From assembly GCA_025667525.1 (NCBI GenBank), contig CM046876.1, forward strand, positions 565,065,469 to 565,129,468: a DNA stretch of 64,000 bases. Reading direction: 5' to 3'. The stretch comes from Glebionis coronaria. Taxonomy: Eukaryota; Streptophyta; Magnoliopsida; Asterales; Asteraceae. The position numbers and the translations under genes were made by a program. Shown piece by piece: positions 59,403 to 64,000 of this stretch; position 1 is the first letter of the stretch; each line of letters begins with the position of its first letter. Under the pieces are notes generated by a model. It made no database searches. It saw only the letters and a list, made by a program, of their open reading frames with translations, and was not told where the DNA came from.

Positions 59403-61891
59403 GGTCACTCCAAACAAGGGCGTTATCCAAGTTACAATAATAAAATAAACCTAGCATAATATGATTGTCTTGAGCTCGTAGTCTTTGCCTTTCTTTTCTT
59501 TTTCTTTTTTGGTGAACATGCTGATGTGATATTTGATATCAATCTTTAGCATTTAATCTCTTGCCTTGATCTTGTGCATCCTTCACTTGTGATCTTCGCC
59601 TCTTCGTGACTTCATGTCCCACATACTTATACCTTCGTAATTCTTGAAAGCTTCAGAGTTCGATACAGCGGAAGCCTTGACTTTTAGGCTTTCTAGAATT
59701 GGATGAAGTATTAAGTGCATAAAGTATAAGCATGTGGGGACGACTTCTTCTCGGATTCCGCATCGCCACCGTCTTCTAATGCCGCAACATAAGTAGACAC
59801 GAACGAAATGGATTTGAACATTTCATTCTATTTCGGTAGCATTTTACCTCCGATCGGTGAAGACCGTTGGACGATATTAAATATCGTACTTGTGGCAGGT
59901 AGATTTAATTAAAAATCTCCTTGACAAGATTTCGCGGGTGAATTAAAAAAGTCTGATTCATAAAGAATCTCACAAGTCACCTACCATGAGCTTTTTGATA
60001 TTCACTCAAGAAGGATTTCCATCTTCATTGTAAATACTTGCGTATTACTCGGATGTTCAGGCAAGATCATGAAGATTTGCGTAGGACTCTTAATATCTTT
60101 CTTACTTTTCACAGAGTGTGAAGAAGCAAGGAAATATGGAAGTGTGTCCTAATGAGATATTTGATGATCTCAAATGGCTCTAGACTCGATCGTGCATTTT
60201 GGATTTTAGTGATCGGTGGCTGGAGAGGAGTGCCACCTTTTCAATATCAATATATTCGGAGTGAATAAATCGATAGATAATGTGTTGTCCCCGTGTAAAT
60301 AAAACAAATAACTTTTGAGAGATATCTGAGTTAGCTAGGATGGGTTGTGCATTGCATCACTGGGTCCATGATGTCTATCTTCAATATCGAGCATCGTTAA
60401 AATGATCTCAATAGCATATGTGTTGACCCGGTTTCTGCCTAAGGTTGTCAGGAGGGTTTTTTTTCTTTAGACCCTTTATCTTTACAATTCTTTTTCATTC
60501 TTCAACCCCTTTAATGCTTACCAATACGTCATAACTAGCACCTTGTTGTGATTGTTCCAGTGCTAACTTAAGTACTTGGTCGGCATTCAGCTACGTTCAC
60601 AATCTTTCTCCATCTTTCTTAAGGACTACTATTTCTAGCTATGGAATGTCCTTAGGAAGATTCCTCCAGTCTTGGAAGAATCATTGGACTTAACCTATCC
60701 TACCATCCTTATGTCACCACAATCTTCATTGTCGTAATATAAATGGGTTTAGGGTAAGTATATGTCACCATGAAATTCATTTTGATATAGCAAATCCATT
60801 TTGCTCCCCCTTAACATATGCCACGATATTCAAAAACATTTCGCATATGTCGGGATGAACCATCACGTTAAGTCAAGCCATTTGTGATAATTTCCCATAT
60901 TAAATCACATTTTCTCCCCCATATTAAAAATATTAACCCAATCGATGTTTTTAATATCAATTGATTTAATAAAGTTTTAACAAAGGTTTTGGGAAGAAAA
61001 ATGCAAGTCCTTTTAATCTTCATGAGACCAATTTGTGAGAAATGATACCGATTTGTAACATGATCACATATTCACCATATAAGAATAAATTGACAAGGTT
61101 GGACCTGATTGATGAGAACATCATATGATAAGATCAAATGGTTCTTGTCGGAAAATGTTGGTCGCCTCGTCACGTCTGAAGTCATCTCTTGACACCACAT
61201 GTACGATTGGTATTCTTGTCTTGACACCAGTTTATGAACTTGGCACTTTTGGCATCGAAGATTCTGAATGCTTGACAATTGCTCCCCCTCAATTGTTGAC
61301 CTGTGTTCTATTGAAAGAGCTGTAGTCGTCGTTTGAGTAGTCGCATCGTCGAGTATGTAGATACCAATTGTAGATAGCTATGGTTGTAGAGATGATATCT
61401 TCATAAAAACAAGACTTCTCTTGTTTTAACAAATAAATGCACTGAAGCGTACATAGATTTGTGTTAGACCAAGTTATAAAGTAAAATTGATCCCCTACAA
61501 GGTTTTAAAGTAAACCTTGCCCGAGAAAATTAATTCCCGTTGAGAACCATAGCTTTCATAGGAAATACTTGACTTTAATATAAAAAGCGGGTTGCAGTCT
61601 GAAATAACTACAAGCCATATAGGCAAGTTTTATGAAATATTTACAACTTTTGTACGAACTCTATTTATGGCGCCGTGTCAATATTAATCAACATTTCTAA
61701 GGCCGTAAATATTATCGTACCAAAAGACATGCCTTTGAAAAATAAAGTAAAAATATTTTTCGATTTTTCTAAATTTTTCAATTTTTATGGTTTTTATATG
61801 GTTTTATATTTTTGTATTTTGATTTTGTGGATAAAAATATAAAGAATATATACAGATGATCACCAAGGATACGGAGAATAGTTTACCATCA
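59403..61891 (-). other. Long untranslated tail between copia pol and the PPT
   Basis: About 2.5 kb with no supported ORF; the 68-codon minus ORF at 61072-61278 has no features. Three more GGGGGAG tracts occur on the minus strand (about 60803, 60914 and 61283). SIRE-lineage elements have a long region here, sometimes with an envelope-like gene; none is recognisable. Confidence 0.5.
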
Positions 61892-64000
61892 CTATTCTTT
61901 CGCTTCATCTGCCAGTTCCTTAAGAGTCTCAAGCGAGAAGGTTCTCATTCCTAGCTTGTCGGCCAAAAATTCAATTCGAGCGCGATCTAAAGCCTTCGTG
62001 AAAATATCCGCCAATTGATAATCAGATCGGATAAAGTAAAGCTCTATCACTCCATTTTCTACTTGCTCCTTGATAAAGTGGTAGCGAATGTCAATATGCT
62101 TCGACCGGGAGAATTAAACATTGTTGCAGCATAAGGCAATTGCACTCTTGTTGTCACAGTACATCGGAATTTTGTTGAAACCTAGACCATAGTCGGTTAA
62201 TTGCGATTTCATCCAAAGAATTTGAGCACAAAAACTGGACATAGCTATGTATTCTACTTCCGTACTTGAAATTGCAGCGCTTTTCTGCCTTTTTGATGTC
62301 CAACTAATTAGTCTATCTCCTAGTAATTGCAAAGTTCCACTTGTGTTACGCCTTGTATCTTGACAACCTGCGTGATCCGCATCTACAAATTCCATTAGCG
62401 CAATCGAAGAGTCCTTCGAATACCAAAGTCCTCGATTAATGGTTCCTTTAAGATACCGAAAGATCCGTTTGACAGTAGCTAAGTGTAACTCAATAGGCAT
62501 AGTTTGATACCGAGCACACATACATATAGCAAACTGAAGATCAGGTCAACTAGCTGTGATATACAGAAGGGTACCGATCATTCCACGATAAGTCGGATCA
62601 ACGGCAAATCCATGTGGATCTGCATCAAGCTTAGTTCGTTCCACCATTGGAGTATCCACGGGGTCGCAAGATTCCATCTTATATTTCTTAAGTGATTCAA
62701 GGGCATACTTGGATTGATTGATAAAGATGCCTATGGGAATCTGGATTTTCTGAAGACCTAAAAAGAAGGATACCTTGCCCATCATTGACATCTTAAACTT
62801 GGAAGACATGAGTGTCCCAAACTCATCCGATAAGGTTTGGGTCGAGGCAGCAAATATAATATTATCAACATATATTTGTACCATAATCATATCTTTACCT
62901 CCTTTCTGAATGAACAGCGTAGGATCCACCTTGCCTTTAGCGAAGCCTTGCGTAATGAGGAATTGTGACAGTAGATCATACCATGCGCGTGGAGCTTTCT
63001 TCAACCCATAGAGAGCCTTCTTAAGCTTGTACACATGATTAGGATATTTAGGATTCACAAAACCATCCGGATGTTGAACATAGACCTCTTCCTTGATTTC
63101 ACCATTGAGAAATGCCGTCTTCACATCCATCTGATAGACGATCATATTCATGTGGGCTGCATAAGCGAGGAATAGTCTAATAGCTTCCAAACGAGTAACA
63201 TGTGCAAAGGATTCCATAAAGTCGATGCCTAATAATTGCTTGTATCCACGAGATACTAGTCGAGCTTTGTTCTTCAATATTCCGCCTAACTCATCGAGTT
63301 TCACCTTGTAAACCCATTTCAAAGTGAGTAACTGCACTTGATCCGGGCATGGGACAAGTTCCCATACTTCAAGACGTATAAATTCATTAAGTTCTTCTTG
63401 CATAGCTTCTATCCAACATGATTGAGTAAAAGCTTCTTGCCATGTCTTAGGTTCAACTTCAGTGAGAAAAGCATCAAAATGACAAAACATTGCACTTTCT
63501 TGTAACTGACTTCGTGTGGATACCGGACGAATAGGTTCACCAATAATAGAATCTATAGGATGATCCTTTGTCCACTTGCTGTTATGTTCACGAATCCGTG
63601 GATTGGAGTAGACAAGAGTAGGAGCTTCCTCTGAGGTGGATGACTCGACTTGATTATGGTCGGGAATTGGTACACCAAAGAATGGAAGTTTACGCATTTG
63701 AGCGAATTCCAAATCGTGATCATCATCATCCTCTTCATCATCAATAGGCATGACATGGGTAGTTGACTCATGTGTTGGTTGAGAATTACTCGTTGAAGGT
63801 ATATCTTGACCAATTGTAGGTGTAGACGCATCTGATTGTGCTTCGGTTGCTGGAGCGAAAACTTCGGTAACCGGAGCTATTACTTCAGGTTCTGGAGCAA
63901 CAATACTTGGAGGAGTAAAGAATTCATCAAAGAACTGTTGAAACAACGTATCCCATTCATCCCAAGAAGGTGGTATAAATGATGATGAAGTAGGGTTATT
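61892..64000 (-). pseudogene. Ty1/copia pol (RT and RNase H), SIRE/Maximus-like, broken; continues past window
   Basis: One minus-strand frame from the window edge to TAG at 61892-61894. [56 protein letters not shown]. The active-site motif reads YVDN instead of YVDD, so the second catalytic Asp is lost. RNase [37 protein letters not shown], then [14 protein letters not shown] and [10 protein letters not shown]. Two nonsense codons are in frame: TGA at 62546-62548 (usual Arg in SRPD) and TAA at 62114-62116 (usual Gln). The Thr/Pro/Glu-rich N-terminal part is the integrase-RT linker. The element is dead. Its integrase lies beyond the window. Confidence 0.88.

Noticed and set aside
59403..61891. 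Envelope-like gene of a SIRE element
   Set aside because: No ORF over 70 codons with signal or transmembrane pattern on the minus strand.

Overview
The window looks like a repeat-rich eudicot plant chromosome. A TIR-NBS-LRR-type (TNL) gene, very large Ty3/gypsy LTR elements, a SIRE-like Ty1/copia element, Helitron ends, MITEs and a tRNA-derived SINE all fit a plant. TNL genes point to a eudicot, and the retroelement proteins resemble those I know from Asteraceae such as lettuce or Tanacetum relatives. The family assignment is an inference from memory and is not proven. No bacterial-style operon, CRISPR array, rRNA or intact tRNA gene is visible.

Region 1 (1-15478): the 3' part of a TNL immune-receptor gene on the + strand. 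Exons at 1-459 (end of NB-ARC), 551-919 (start of LRR), 13924-14730 (LRR) and 14828-15478 (post-LRR C-JID-type domain) join in phase 0 with consensus splice sites and stay open. The third intron is about 13 kb and full of mobile DNA: a long-TIR element that itself carries a SINE and a solo LTR (each with a target-site duplication), a Stowaway MITE, four Helitron 3' ends, and protein-like gene fragments at 10.2-11.5 kb.

Region 2 (15479-19580): mostly AT-rich intergenic DNA with two MITEs, two Helitron ends and a 31-codon signal-peptide-like ORF cut off by a MITE.

Region 3 (19581-45951): a complete chromovirus-type (Tekay/Del-like) gypsy element, with 3.24 kb LTRs, TSD TAAAC, an iMet-type PBS, an extra acidic ORF upstream of gag, gag, and pol with a C-terminal chromodomain-like region. 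Nested in the extra ORF, in opposite orientation, is an Athila/Tat-like non-autonomous element (24168-37546; 3743 bp LTRs, TSD GAGAG). It keeps gag and protease but has no reverse transcriptase or integrase.

Region 4 (45952-58023): a 964 bp hAT-type element with a perfect 8 bp TSD, the 3' part of another gypsy LTR, and a rearranged non-autonomous gypsy element. The last has a 5'-truncated left LTR of 586 bp, a non-coding interior with five hairpin modules, and a 4.45 kb right LTR with minisatellites.

Region 5 (58024-64000): remains of SIRE-like Ty1/copia DNA on the minus strand: a central polyprotein fragment with two stops, an LTR with promoter, a 2.5 kb untranslated tail with repeated polypurine tracts, and a pol pseudogene with two stops and an altered RT active site. 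The relative order of insertions can be read from the nesting: copia before the 53.6-58.0 kb element, the long-TIR element before its SINE and LTR, and the chromovirus before the Athila-like element.
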